From positions 4,836,001 through 4,900,000 of the forward strand of contig JAVHKY010000029.1 of assembly GCA_035079385.1 (NCBI GenBank): 64,000 nt of DNA, given 5' to 3'. This document shows positions 24,460 to 35,270 of this stretch, piece after piece. The DNA comes from Aspidiotus rigidus (lineage: Eukaryota; Arthropoda; Insecta; Hemiptera; Diaspididae). Below the pieces are notes generated by a model. It worked only from the letters and a program-made list of their open reading frames with translations, ran no database searches and was not told the origin of the DNA. The stretch's first letter is position 1, and each line of letters begins with the position of its first letter. The translations under genes and the position numbers were made by a program.

Positions 24460-25207
24460 TTAAAAAATTTTGACTCTCGAGATACATAATATGTTACGAG
24501 GGGACTTGAAAAAATTTCAATTCTCGAGCTATATATGATAGGAAGGGAACTTGGAACAATTTCGACTCCCGAGCCATATATGATAGGAGACGAGCATGGA
24601 AAAATTTTGACTCTCGAGCTATATATGATAGGAGAGGGACTTGAAAAAATATATGGCTAGAGGGTCGAAATTTTTCCAAGTTTTTTGCCGTACGGCGCAC
24701 GGTGCACGGCAAACTTCTTGAAAAAAAAAACCATAAACAGGTTCCCTGTTAAAATTTCAACTCTCGGGCTATGTATGATAGGAGGGGGACTTGGAAAAAA
24801 CGACGGCTTCCTTAACGAAGTTAAACGAGGAACGCAGGGAACCTGTTTAATGAGTCATATGAGATGTGGTATTGAGAATTCAAGGAAACCTAGACGTAGA
24901 TAAAGCTCGTATAAACAAAGCCTAGACCTACCGTAAGCCTATAGTATAATATAGTTTGAGAGTCTAAATATTTCTCGAATCTAATCTCGCTATATAGGAT
25001 AGGAGGGGGACTTGGAAAAATTTCGACTCTTGAGCTATATGTTATAGAAGGGCGACTTAGAAATAATGTACAGCTCGAGAGTCAACATTTTTTCAAGTCC
25101 CTGTCCCATCATAGATGGCTCGAGAGTAGAAATTTTTCTAAGTCACCTCCTATCATATATAGCTCGAAAGCCGAAATTTTTTCAAAGTCCTCCTCCTATC
25201 ATATATA
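24460..25207. repeat. 45-bp repeats with the AACAGGGAACCTGTT module
   Basis: Mixed-orientation 45-bp units (TCGACTCTCGAGCTATATAT, GATAGGAGGGGGACTTGG) interleaved with two other modules seen repeatedly in this window. One is a C-rich and GGCGCACGG-rich stretch; the other starts ACGACGGCTTCCTTAACG near 24797 and ends GCAGGGAACCTGTTT. Confidence 0.75.
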
Positions 25208-26098
25208 CAAGGGTGCCGGGATCCCCCAAAGCTTACGAAAAGTTCGCCCCCCCAAAAAAAAAAAAATTAACAAGCAAAAAAAAAAGCCCCCCTATAATAT
25301 TACGAGAACAAAGGAAAACCTCGCCCCCTTAATTTCCTAGGAAGAATCATCTTCAAGAAAATGGCCTCACTGCACCCCTAACAAGGGTGCCGGGATCCCC
25401 CAAAGCTTACGAAGATTTCGCCCCCCCTCCAAGGAAAAAAAAAAATTAACAAGCAAAAAAAAAAATTTTCTGGCATAGCCAAATAAATGAAGATCATGTT
25501 CCATGTCTTTTATATTTTATCAGTCATCTTGAAATATTTCAGTCTAGGCTTCTACTAGGTCAAGTGTTCGTGAGATATTATTCGTTTACCCCTTTACCTA
25601 TCTTGGCGTCGTATAAGTCTTGTATGAGAAATATTTTGAGGTAATTGTGGGTGTTCTATATTTTGAGGTATCAACTTTCGTGGGGCGAACTCGCTTCGCT
25701 CGTTCGCCCCCTGTCTCGCTGTTGTATTGGAATGGTATGAGAAAATTCAAGTCTTCTATGAGAAATATGAGGTAGCGTGAACTCGCTCCGCTCATTCGCC
25801 CCCTGTCTCGCTAAATTTTCTAATTATTAATTATATTATTATTTAATTATTTATTTATTTAATTATTTAATTATTTAATTATTTAATATTATTTATTTAT
25901 TTATTTATTTATTTATTATTAATTATTATTATTACGCGGGGTGTACTCGCGAGTTTCAAAATCAGGGTCCGGCGAGAGAAAAGACATGGAACATGTCAAA
26001 AAAGCCCCCCTATAATATTACGAGAACAAAGGAAAACACCGCCCCCTAAATTTCCTAGGAAGAATCATCTTCAAGAAAATGGCGTCACTGCACCCCTA
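25208..26098. mobile_element. Tandem pair of GGGTGC-ended repeats inserted in a 45-bp unit
   Basis: Two copies lie head to tail: about 25208-25380 (short, internally deleted) and 25382-26098 (long). Each starts CAAGGGTGCCGGGATCCC and ends ATGGCSTCACTGCACCCC. The surrounding 45-bp unit is split cleanly between CATATA and GCTCGAG, with TA on each side. The long copy contains GAACTCGCTTCGCTCGTTCG-type palindromes (25687 and about 25780) and an ATTT microsatellite (about 25815-25935). No coding frame. Confidence 0.65.
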
Positions 26099-26345
26099 GC
26101 TCGAGAATCAAAATTTTTCCAATTCCCTCTCCTATCATATATGGCTCTAGAGTCGACATTTTTTCAAGTTTTTTGCTGGAAGGCGGACGGTGCACGGCAA
26201 ATTTCTCAAAAAGCCCCCCATAAAACAGGTTCCCTGTTGAAATTTTGACTCTCGAGCTATACATCATAGGAGGGGACTAGGAGAAATATTATTATGATAG
26301 AAGGGGGACTTGGAAATATTTCGACTCTCGAGCCATATATGATGA
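26099..26345. repeat. 45-bp repeat units
   Basis: Continuation of the split 45-bp unit plus the CCCCCCATAAAACAGGTTCC module, ending at the Penelope-like fragment. Confidence 0.7.
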
Positions 26346-26351
26346 AAAAGC

Positions 26352-26765
26352 TTGTTCGTTAAAATAAAGGACCCCATCCCACTGGTCCAAAGAAGCGGGG
26401 TTTACAAAATTGAGTGTAATGATTGTAATGGAATCTATATAGGCGAGACTGGATGTCAGCTCAAAATTAGAATAGATGAGCATAGGAAGGCGTGGGAAAA
26501 GAAGAAATTGGGTGATTCGGCATTTACGGACCATCTTATTACCACTGGCCATGGTTTCATAGAGGGATCTGAGTCCCTCCTCCATAGAGAGTCCTCGGCT
26601 TTCAAACGTACCGCGCTAGAACACATCGAAATTATTCGCCATCTGAATAACGATAACCTAAATGTGCTCAACAGGTACATACCTGATAAGGGTTTGAATG
26701 AACTAGTTTACGAGTATGATTCACATTGTGATGACTCGCTAGTTCAGTCATGTCCTCCTTGGTAG
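26352..26765 (+). pseudogene. Penelope-like element fragment, GIY-YIG endonuclease
   Basis: 137 codons. SGVYKIECNDCNGIYIGETG is the GIY-YIG core with the CxxC insert, followed by LKIRIDEHRKAW, DHLITTGHGF and TALEHIEIIRH. The catalytic Arg and Glu positions appear to be kept (IRIDEHR and LEHIEI). In animals this arrangement is the C-terminal endonuclease of Penelope-like retroelements. The reverse transcriptase part is missing and the copy is bounded on both sides by 45-bp repeats, so it is a 5'-truncated copy. The reading frame is still intact, which suggests a fairly recent insertion. Confidence 0.8.
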
Positions 26766-27627
26766 TTCTTGTTGCCGGCCGGAGTTGGTTCAGTTGCTTT
26801 CACGTCCCCGTTGACAATGGTTTTTTAATCGAAACCGCTCCGGTGTATTTTCATTTCTGTGGCTCTATTCAAATTACTCCGTACGTTTTAATCGTTGAGT
26901 ATGTCGTCGTTAGAGGGGGGGGGGGGCTTGGAACAATTCCGACTCTCGGGTCATATATGATACAGGGAGACTTGGAAAAACGATACCTTCCCTAACAAAG
27001 CCAATCGAGGAACGCAGGGAACCTGTTCTATGAGTCAAATTGATTTTGCTGCCCCAGAACTTGTATAACGCTAGCATGAAGGAGGTCTTGACCTACTATA
27101 AACCTAGTATGAAATAGGGCGTCATCAGTGACCTGGGCCTATTTTAGGGACTTCGAGATATATAGCTAGGAGTTTGAAATCTTTGTAAATCCCCTTGCTA
27201 TCACACAAAGCTCAAGAGTCAAAATTTTAACAGAGAACCTGTTTTATGGGGGTTATTTGAAAAAAACGACGGCTTCCTTAACGAAGTTAAGCGAGGGACG
27301 CAGGGAACCTGTTTTATGAGTCATATGGGATTTGGTATTGAGAATTCAAGGAAGCCTAGACCTAGATGAAGCTAGTATAAAGAGGGCCTACATCTACTAT
27401 AAGCCTAGTATAATATGGTTTGAGAATCTAAATTTTTCTCGAATCTCCAGCTATATATTTTAGGAGGGGGACTTGAAAAAAATGTTGATTTTCGAGCTAT
27501 ATATGATAGAAGGGGGACTTGGAAAAATTCCTATCATACATGGGTCGAGAGTCAGAATTTTTCTGTTTTTTGTTAGATGGCACACGGCAAATTTCTCAAA
27601 AAGCCCCCCATAGAACAGGTTCCCTGT
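26766..27627. repeat. Composite repeats (45-bp units, CAGGGAACCTG module)
   Basis: Includes module starts near 26970 and 27262 (ACGACGGCTTCCTTAACG type), the GAATTCAAGGAAGCCTAGAC stretch and 45-bp units. The part from about 27262 is nearly the same as 35271-35595, so the two regions are related duplications. Confidence 0.7.
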
Positions 27628-28640
27628 TAATATAGCTTTCAACAGCCTACAACAATAGAGTCTACTACTGAATGATATTATAAGTAAGTATGGGTTGCGT
27701 GAGTGAATCAAAAAAGGTAAAAATTGAATCTAAACATGATACCTGCAGAGAATTGTTAGTTCGTACCCTTTTAATCCTATATTTTATTGTGTGTTTGTGT
27801 GAGTGTGTCAGCAACCTGTCTGTGTAAAATATGCTATTTTCCAATTCAATAGTTGAATCAACTCATTGGTCATTACTACGTTTTATCCTCAGAATAAGGT
27901 ATCATGTCCATTTTCACCTTTTAAAAAGCATATTTTACACATACAGGTTGCTGACACACTCACACAAGTACACAACAAAATATTACTTTCAACAGCCTGC
28001 AACAATAGAGTCTACTACTGAATGATATTATAAGTAAGTATGGGTTGCGTGAGTGAATCAAAAAGGGTAAAAATTGAATCTAAACTTGATACCTGCAGAG
28101 AATTGTTAGTTCATACCCTTTTAATACCATATTTTATTGTGTGCTTGTCTGAGTGTGTCTTCAGCCTGTATGTGTAAAATATGCTTTTTATAAGGTGAAA
28201 ATGGACATAATACCTTTTGAGGATAAAACGTAGTAATGACCAATGAGTTGATTCAACTATTGAATTGGAAAATAGCATATTTTACACAGACAGGTTGCTG
28301 ACACACTCACACAAACACACAATAAAATATAGGATTAGAAGGGTACGAACTAACAATTCTCTGCAGGTATCAAGTTTAGATTCAATTTTTACCTTTTTTG
28401 ATTCACTCACGCAACCCATACTTACTTATAATATCATTCAGTAGTATACTCTATTGTTGCAGGCTGTTGAAAGTAATATTTTGTTGTGTACTTGTGTGAG
28501 TGTGTCAGCAGCCTGTATGTGTAAAATATATTTTTTTAAAGGTGAAAATGGACATATTACCTTTTCAATTATGGAGATAAAACGGTATTCATTTTCACCT
28601 TTAAACAGCATATTTTACCCATACCACTATAAGCCTAGTA
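27628..28640. repeat. Palindromic satellite-like repeat, multiple inverted copies
   Basis: A unit starts CTTTCAACAGCCTACAACAA, passes GTATGGGTTGCGTGAGTGA and reaches a GTGTGTTTGTGTGAGTGTG block. It is present in forward orientation from 27630, again from about 27987, and inverted from about 28170 to 28480. It folds into arms of several hundred bases. The same unit occurs at 35594-36195. Confidence 0.8.
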
Positions 28641-28881
28641 TAATATAGTTTGAGAGTCTAAATTTTTCTCGAATCTCCAGCTACATATGATAGCTCGAGA
28701 GTTGAAATTTTTCCAAGTTTTTTGCTGGACGGCACACGGCAAGTTTCTCAAAAAGCCCCCCATAAAACAGGTTGCCTGTTAAAATTTGCCGTGGGCCATC
28801 CAGCGAAAAACTTCGAAAAATTTTGAATTCTATCGGATGAAATTTTCCAAGTCCATCCCCACCTATTATAAGCTTGGAGGT
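28641..28881. repeat. 45-bp units and GC-rich module flanking the LTR element
   Basis: 45-bp units and the AAAAAGCCCCCCATAAAACA module. The LTR element that follows is inserted inside a unit; its sequence resumes at 31967. Confidence 0.7.
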
Positions 28882-29009
28882 TGTAGTAACTCAGGAAATG
28901 AGAAATACGAACATGACTATCTCGGAAAGAGCTTGTATTTCAACTCATATTGATAAACGACTACAACGACTACGAATCTACTTATGATTACATTATCAGT
29001 GTTACCACA
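28882..29009 (-). repeat. 3' LTR of the gag-less element
   Basis: 128 bp, TG...CA ends. The pol stop codon (28988-28990) lies inside this LTR. Confidence 0.92.
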
Positions 29010-31837
29010 CTTCTCCCCCCATTAATAAAGATGGAAACAAAACAAAGGAAAATACATACAGTAAAACAGAGGGTGACATCAAAAAAAAAGGTCAAAAATA
29101 AAAAACAAGGAGAGAAAAAGAAAGAAAAAGTTTTCATTATTTGTGTGAGTTGTTGGTCAGGATATAGTCTAAACTTTGCTGGTTGTGTTCTTAAACGCCT
29201 GCTTTGACGGAGATGATCTGCATGTAAACGCAATGGTGGACCCCCGGCCATTGGCTTAGCTTGATACGATAAATCTCCAGTACGACGTTGAATATGAGCC
29301 TTCTGCCAGTTGGAGTCAACTTTTCTTCGAAACAAAACAGGTTCAGTTGGAGAGAAATGACGTTCACGTTTGTTTTGATTATGGTAGAGTTTCATCTTCA
29401 AGGCTTTTTGATCAGCGTAAGCTCGAAAATCAGGTTTAAGGGTAGAAATGAATGTCCTCACTTCACGACCCAGGAACAGGAAACTTGGAGTTTGGCCAGT
29501 GGATGAGTGGATGCTATTGCGATAGACAAAGAGCATTGCCTGCAGTCTGTGCTCAGGATCTGTAAATTGGTCCCCTGATTTCTTGTAGCGGAGTTTGAAA
29601 GTTTCTATAGCGCGCTCTACTAAACCATTTGAACGACTGTGATATGGTGTTGTGTGAATAAGGTTGATTCCATTGTCTTTGAGAAACTTATGAAATTCGT
29701 GGGACGTGAAAGATGTCCCATTATCTGCAACTACAGTATTTGGAAGTCCGTATCTTGCAAAGATTGTGCGAAGTGCTTGGATTGCGAGTGCAGTAGTTTG
29801 AGCAGGAAGACGGAAGATTTCCATCCAACGAGAGAAAGCATCAATGACTACAAGCCACATTTTACCATCAAATGGTCCCGTATAGTCAATATGTAACCGC
29901 TGCCAAGGCTTGTCTGGCATGTTCCATAAGTGTAACGGTGTGTCTGGCTCATTATTGTGGAATTTCTGACATGTTTCACACACATCTGCAATGTCTTCAA
30001 TATCTTTGTTGCAATTTGGCCACCAAACAGCAGTTTTGGCTATGTTTTTCATTGTAGAGGCACCAGGATGCGTTTCATGTAGTCTGTGAAGGAGTGGTTT
30101 ACGTAGCTTTTCAGGGATGACAATTCGATCATGCCATAGCAAAAGTCCCTCCTGGACTTGAAGTTCATCTCTTTTTGTATAGAATGTTTGTAAATCTGGA
30201 TGGTGCGCAGCATGCGTAGGCCAGCCTTGTAGGGTGTAGGACATAACTGGCTTCAGGATAGGGTCTGCTGCACTGTCTTGGACAATCTGTTTGTGTGATA
30301 GTGCAGTGTATTCTAGAACAACACAGTGAATCTGTGTGACTTTATTCTGTTCCGCTTCTTCAGGTGGAGATGGTTGCTGGGAAGTTAATGGCATCCGCGA
30401 TAGCGAATCAGCAAGGTTGTTGTCATCACCGGGTAAATACTCAATTTGGTACGCAAAGTTACTTAAATAGAGCGCCCATCGAGAAAGTCTGTTTGAAACG
30501 ACCTTTGGTAGGTCTGCTTTATTTCCTAATATATGAAGAAGAGGCCGATGATCTGTCCGAAGACGAAATTCTTTTCCCAGTAAATACTGTTCAAACTTTG
30601 ATACACCAAAAGTTATTGCTAGAGCTTCGCGGTCAATACTTGGATATTTCTGTTCTGATGGGAGCAGCGTCCTTGATGCTGCTGCAATTAGTCGCAAAGA
30701 TTTGTCTGGATATTCATGCTGCAAAGTTGCTCCTAGACCATATTCACTGGCATCCACAGTTAGAACTAAGGGTAGTTCTGGTTGGAAATGAACTACAATA
30801 GCATCTGTAGTGAGTGATGACTTGATTTTGTTAAACAGATCAGTGTCAGCTTCAGTCCAAGTCCACCGAGCATTCTTCTGAAGGTGTCTATGCAAAGGTG
30901 CACATTGCGCTTGTAGGAATGGCAAGAATCGAGAATAGTAGTTTATACTGCCTAAAAATGAGCGAAGCTGTTTTACATTTTTTGGAACTGAAAGTTCTTG
31001 AATTGCTGCAACCTTGTTTTCTTTAGGTATGATACCTTCAGCTGTAACCCGATATCCCAGGTATGAGATTTCTTTTTGGAAGAGGTGTAGTTTAGCAGCC
31101 TGTGTTCTGATGCCAAGGTCGTGTAGGCGTGTAAGTACTAACCGTAACCGATGTAAATGATCTTCTCTACTTTCCCCACCGAGCGCTATATCATCTTGAT
31201 ACCAGGTAACTCCTTGCATGTCCTTTAAAACGGTATCCATAAATTTCTGAAATATCGATGGCGCGGTTGTCACACCCATTGGCAAGCGTTTGTATCTAAG
31301 ATAACCTCGGTGTGTAGCTATCACAAAATATTTCTGGCACTTGGGATCTATACCCAGCTGATAGAATGCATCTTTCAGGTCAATAACGCTAAACTCTGTG
31401 TAAGGTGATAATTTTGATACTGCTTCTTCAAAAGTAGGTAATGGATACTTATTAACAACAATGTAGGGATTTATTGTATTCTTGAAATCACCGCAAATAC
31501 GTGGTTTACCGTTTGCACGCATCTCAATGACAACTGGTGACGCCCATTCTACTGTTTCAGTTTGTGTATCAACTGGTTCAAGAACACCAGCTGAAATCAG
31601 TCCATCATATTCTTTATCAACCTCATTTTTCCAGACGAATGGGACCGGACGGGCTCGGGCAATATATGGAACAGCATTCTTACGCACCTTGATGTTTGCT
31701 GAGAAATTCTTTATATGGCCATTGCCTTCAATTAGATCCTTAAACTCATTGATTATAAGCTTCTGGTCTTCTTCATCATCGTCTGATGGCTGAATATCTG
31801 CTACTTTCTTCTTTTTCTTAACCATCCTCGTCGCCAA
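28988..31837 (-). CDS. pol: Ty3-type Pol: reverse transcriptase, RNase H, integrase
   Basis: 949 codons, uninterrupted. It starts with a lysine run (MVKKKKKVADIQ) and goes directly into the RT region: AGVLEPVDTQTETVEWASPV, PRICGDFKNTINPY, FSVIDLKDAFYQL and the active site WYQDDIALGG (YQDD in place of the usual YxDD variants). RNase H follows (LTVDASEYGLGATLQHE, DREALAI, LRTDHRPL). The integrase has an H-H-C-C zinc finger (HETHPG, CETCQKF) and a D-D-E core (DYTGPF, VADNGTSF, NGLVERAIETF). Gag, the CCHC knuckle and the aspartic protease are absent. The C-terminus runs through a hydrophobic tail into the 3' LTR. Enzymatically it looks complete, but mobility would need Gag from elsewhere. Confidence 0.95.
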   Translation of the reverse strand: MATRMVKKKKKVADIQPSDDDEEDQKLIINEFKDLIEGNGHIKNFSANIKVRKNAVPYIARARPVPFVWKNEVDKEYDGLISAGVLEPVDTQTETVEWASPVVIEMRANGKPRICGDFKNTINPYIVVNKYPLPTFEEAVSKLSPYTEFSVIDLKDAFYQLGIDPKCQKYFVIATHRGYLRYKRLPMGVTTAPSIFQKFMDTVLKDMQGVTWYQDDIALGGESREDHLHRLRLVLTRLHDLGIRTQAAKLHLFQKEISYLGYRVTAEGIIPKENKVAAIQELSVPKNVKQLRSFLGSINYYSRFLPFLQAQCAPLHRHLQKNARWTWTEADTDLFNKIKSSLTTDAIVVHFQPELPLVLTVDASEYGLGATLQHEYPDKSLRLIAAASRTLLPSEQKYPSIDREALAITFGVSKFEQYLLGKEFRLRTDHRPLLHILGNKADLPKVVSNRLSRWALYLSNFAYQIEYLPGDDNNLADSLSRMPLTSQQPSPPEEAEQNKVTQIHCVVLEYTALSHKQIVQDSAADPILKPVMSYTLQGWPTHAAHHPDLQTFYTKRDELQVQEGLLLWHDRIVIPEKLRKPLLHRLHETHPGASTMKNIAKTAVWWPNCNKDIEDIADVCETCQKFHNNEPDTPLHLWNMPDKPWQRLHIDYTGPFDGKMWLVVIDAFSRWMEIFRLPAQTTALAIQALRTIFARYGLPNTVVADNGTSFTSHEFHKFLKDNGINLIHTTPYHSRSNGLVERAIETFKLRYKKSGDQFTDPEHRLQAMLFVYRNSIHSSTGQTPSFLFLGREVRTFISTLKPDFRAYADQKALKMKLYHNQNKRERHFSPTEPVLFRRKVDSNWQKAHIQRRTGDLSYQAKPMAGGPPLRLHADHLRQSRRLRTQPAKFRLYPDQQLTQIMKTFSFFFSPCFLFLTFFFDVTLCFTVCIFLCFVSIFINGGRSVVTLIM

Positions 31838-31838
31838 A

Positions 31839-31966
31839 TGTAGTAACTCAGGAAATGAGAAATACGAACATGACTATCTCGGAAAGAGCTTGTATTTCAA
31901 CTCACATTGATAAACGACTACAACGACTACGAATCTACTTATGATTACATTATCAGTGTTACCACA
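31839..31966 (-). repeat. 5' LTR of the gag-less element
   Basis: 128 bp copy of 28882-29009. The pol ATG lies one base downstream on the minus strand, so the leader is nearly absent. Confidence 0.92.
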
Positions 31967-32156
31967 GAGGTCGACATTTTTCTAACCCTCTATGCTATCA
32001 CAATATAGCTCGAGAGTCCAGAAAAATTGAGACTCGAACTATATTATATTAGGCTTATAGTACGTCTAGCCTTCTTTATACTAGCTTTATACTATTTCTA
32101 AATCCTCCTCACATCATATATAGCTTGGAGGTCGAATTTCTTTCAAATCCCTTTCC
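31967..32156. repeat. 45-bp repeat units resumed after LTR insertion
   Basis: Starts with the right GAGGT duplication and continues the interrupted unit. Confidence 0.7.
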
Positions 32157-32514
32157 TATTGGGATGTTAACCTACGTTTGGTAGCGCTAGAATCGCCTTC
32201 CTCTCTTGCCGCACTCACTTAAATTTCTGGGTGACGATTTTACGTTCAATGTATTTGGCCATGAGAATCGAGATTTTCAATTAGTCGTAGGTGACTCAAT
32301 ACTTCATTATTAAAATTACTTCTTTCAGTTATCGATTCTCTTGAAGTGTTTAAACGAATTATAGGACATAATTTTTCGAAATACAAATTGTAATCATTTA
32401 AATCGTGTTTGAAAATTGCGAATTCCGCATCATGAAGCATGGTACGTTGAAATTATCCCCCACATCTTCGAACACGGCTACCAACTTACGCAACTTAGGT
32501 TAACATCCCAATCA
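32157..32514. mobile_element. Possible MITE with inverted ends
   Basis: Ends ATTGGGATGTTAACCTACG and, inverted, ATTGGGATGTTAACCTAAG (about 19 bp, one mismatch). No clear target duplication. A 64-codon minus frame inside (MLHDAEFAIFKHDL...) is not recognised. Confidence 0.5.
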
Positions 32515-32630
32515 CATATCTGCCGTGTGTCATCCGACGAAAAACTTCGAAAAATTTAGACTCCTATTGTATAGCTTGGAGGATGAAACTTTTTCAAGTC
32601 CCCCTTCTACCATAATATAGCTCGAGAGTT
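32515..32630. repeat. 45-bp repeat units at the edge of the broken gene
   Basis: Two or three units. The last breaks off at AGCTCGAGAG, directly before exon-like sequence. Confidence 0.65.
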
Positions 32631-32633
32631 CCC

Positions 32634-33322
32634 AAAAAGATTACGAAACGATTCAAAAAGAATTGGTAAGTACTAGGACGTCGTGAATAATTTTTCAGAG
32701 TATTTTTCTAACAATAGTGAGAAAATTTCGTTCGAACGAATTAATTCTTAGCTTCCAATGTTTTCTCTTACAAAGTGGGTATATACGAATAATGATACGG
32801 AATTCATAATATTAATTTTGAAAAAATAACTGCGAACGTTTTTTTTTTTTTTTCTCTCGACGAAAATTTATTTCTTGGCTTTCTCAAGACGTTCGAATCT
32901 CGAACGTTCGAAATCTCTTACCAATTCTATAAGTACGAATAATGCAGGCTAATTTGAGTTATCATTATTTCCAGGAAGAAGTAGTGAAGAAAGAACTCTG
33001 GTTCCATACTCAGTTAAGACTGAGACGTAATATGGAGAAAATGTGAGTTACTAACGAAGCCACCGGACACCGAAACCAACGATTGGTTAGCAGTTACTAG
33101 ATTTGAAAAGTGGACATTATTTTTCAGCGGAGAAGAAGATTATGGCTTCATATAATTCAAGAATTGCGTAAAATATGTATCAGAAGATGTAGCTGTGCTC
33201 GCGAAGCACATGAATCGTTTGTATGGGGTTCTAAATTCAAGGATTGAAGAGATATCACTTGAACCTTTCCGTGAAGAGGAGTGGAACACTATCGCCCATT
33301 GTCTGGACAGAGTGGAAGTTTA
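32634..33322 (+). pseudogene. Truncated gene remnant with an in-frame stop
   Basis: Three exon-like pieces with GT-AG borders and matching phases: about 32634-32666 (QKDYETIQKEL), about 32975-33042 (EEVVKKELWFHTQLRLRR) and about 33128-33322. The third reads GEEDYGFI, then TAA, then FKNCVKYVSEDVAVLAKHM, then IEEISLEPFREEEWNTIA and a final stop. The frame continues well past the TAA for 64 codons, so the stop looks like a mutation. The 5' end is replaced by 45-bp repeats. The predicted protein is helical and charged. I do not recognise the family. Confidence 0.5.
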
Positions 33323-33330
33323 ATATACTA

Positions 33331-34296
33331 TACTAGCGGTTGGCGACGCGCCTCCGGCGCGCCTGACCGCTAGCTGTGTGTTGAGTAGATATCTGTGTTT
33401 TATAGGTATCTGTATCTTGTAGGTATGTGTGTTTTGTAGGTATCTTGGAATTCAGATGAATTTTTAAAAAAGAAACAGTGGAAAGAGTTTTGCAAAATTC
33501 ACAACTATTCAGTTCAAAAATAAGAAAATAGACACCAAAAACTGCGACTGTACTTATAAAAATATATCAAAGTTCCGAGTCGCACAAAAATAAAATCACC
33601 AAATTAAATTTTTTACACACTAATTCACTTGAGAGCTGACTTAACGCGTGAAGCCTGTATTCATCGCAGCAGAATACAGACAAATCCATTGACATTTTAC
33701 CAGTCCCTAAGAAAACACACGGACAACAGGTAAAAAAAAGGGTAATTTCCGCTAGCCCATACGCAGTGCGCACCGTGTCTAGACATTGGTTCTTGTATGA
33801 GATACCGGATGTAAAATCCTTTATGTAGGTGTTTTTAAAACTGTGAATAAAATAACTTGCTTAGTATGGAAGTACAGCGAATACTGTAGTCACAAAATTT
33901 CCTCCTAAAAATCTGGAACCGGGCTCATTCGAAAGGAAATTACAGGGGCTACAATTTTTGTTCTCTTCAATTTTTCATAAAAATGAGTTATACTCGAGTT
34001 ATCACAATAATTCAATTTTCGAAACGGCGCCACTCAACGCGCGTAGGTCTAACGTACAGCGCAAAGCAGTTTCAGTACTCGATAATGCCCGTTTTTCCTT
34101 TATATTGAAAAAAGTCATTGTTTTCGCCCTTTTTTGAAATTACTCAGCACCTCCCCGTCAAATTTTTATTTTTATGAGTCTATGTGCTGCTCTGGGATGA
34201 GGACAATATATCCTGAAAGTTTGAAAGCGATCGGCCCAGTAGTTCTCGAGTTATAAACGGACGGACGGACAAACTTTCTGCTTTATATATTAGATA
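33331..34296. mobile_element. Dispersed element starting TACTAGCGGT, ending in GGACGGAC and TATATTAGA
   Basis: The left end holds a GC-rich hairpin, CTAGCGGT ... ACCGCTAG, enclosing GCGCC/GGCGC. The right end has GATCGGCCCAGTAGTTCTCG, ACGGACGGACGGACAAAC and then TATATATTAGA. This overall layout is common among repeats in arthropod genomes. I cannot assign the class (RTE-like, SINE-like or other) from sequence alone. Target duplication not determined. Confidence 0.5.
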
Positions 34297-35270
34297 CGGT
34301 ATCATTTTTCATTTCGAGAAGATATTATTTTGTTACGTTATTGTTATATTTTTTAAATTTAATAAAGTTTTTATGTTTTGTTACTACCTACTTATTTATT
34401 CATTGTATGTAGAAGGAAAATTTGAGTTCATATTTTCAGTGATGAAATGACGTCTGCCGGTCGGAGAAGTTAGTAAACAGTCAAGCTTGTCTCTTTTCTA
34501 TCAGTACAATCGGGTACATTTACGTAGAGCATGAGACAGATTTGAAATATGTTAATCAGAATTTTCAACCATGATGTCATGGTCGATGAATTTTTGTTCG
34601 ATTTCAAATTCTTTCAATGATTCACAAAAGTAAGGATGGATTTTTATTTCTTGGCAGACACATTGACTTAGTGTGTTCACAGAACCCAGAAAATTGCAAA
34701 AAGAATGAGAGTGAACTGAAAAATGAATTTCAATGTCATATAATCTAGCATACAATACATCTAGAGAAAACGTCGCCGTGTACCTATTTATATGCGTATT
34801 TACCTTCCTCTTAAGAATTGTGCGATGAAAGAAGATTGTAACGTTACAAGATCCTTCTGTAGACACAGTTTAGGGAATGTACCTACTTTGTATAGGACCC
34901 ATTTATTTTAGCATGATAATTATGAAACTTGGAAAAGTAATACGAGTAAATCATCAGCAGCTTATTATTGAAACAGTCCCCATTGAAGCTTGGTGAACGT
35001 ACTGAAAAAAGGTGAGTCTAGATCTTCGGACTTGAAACCATAGAGAATGGAATGCTGGAATTTCGGTTGAGTAATGGTAAACTAAATATGATACAGGTTT
35101 TGAATAGTAGTACTTATTAAATGCGAGCAAAAATTTTTTACAAGCAACTGCGTCGCACCTCCTAGATTGAAATTTTTACCAGCTTAGAAAGTTTACTTGC
35201 GATGGTTTCTTTAAAAAACAATAGAAATTTGATACAAAAGTTCTAAAATTTTCGCATCAGTGGAGAAGAA
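34297..35270. other. No gene recognised
   Basis: AT-rich. A 104-codon minus frame (34552-34866) has no recognisable domain, and I see no splice context that supports it. Confidence 0.4.

Larger units (their letters stand above)
28882..31966 (-). mobile_element. Complete LTR retrotransposon lacking gag and protease
   Basis: Two 128-bp LTRs (28882-29009 and 31839-31966) differ at about one position. Read on the minus strand they start TGTGGTAACA and end ACTACA. GAGGT flanks both sides (28877-28881 and 31967-31971), a perfect 5-bp target-site duplication. A primer-binding-like TGGCGACGAGG follows the 5' LTR and a polypurine tract GGGGGGAGAAG precedes the 3' LTR. Only pol is coded between them. 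Near-identical LTRs suggest recent insertion. Confidence 0.93.

Noticed and set aside
30364..30801. 145-codon plus-strand frame
   Set aside because: Antisense shadow of the pol gene on the minus strand.
34552..34866. 104-codon minus-strand frame
   Set aside because: No domain, no supporting splice or polyadenylation context, and cysteine/histidine-rich composition typical of chance frames in AT-rich DNA.
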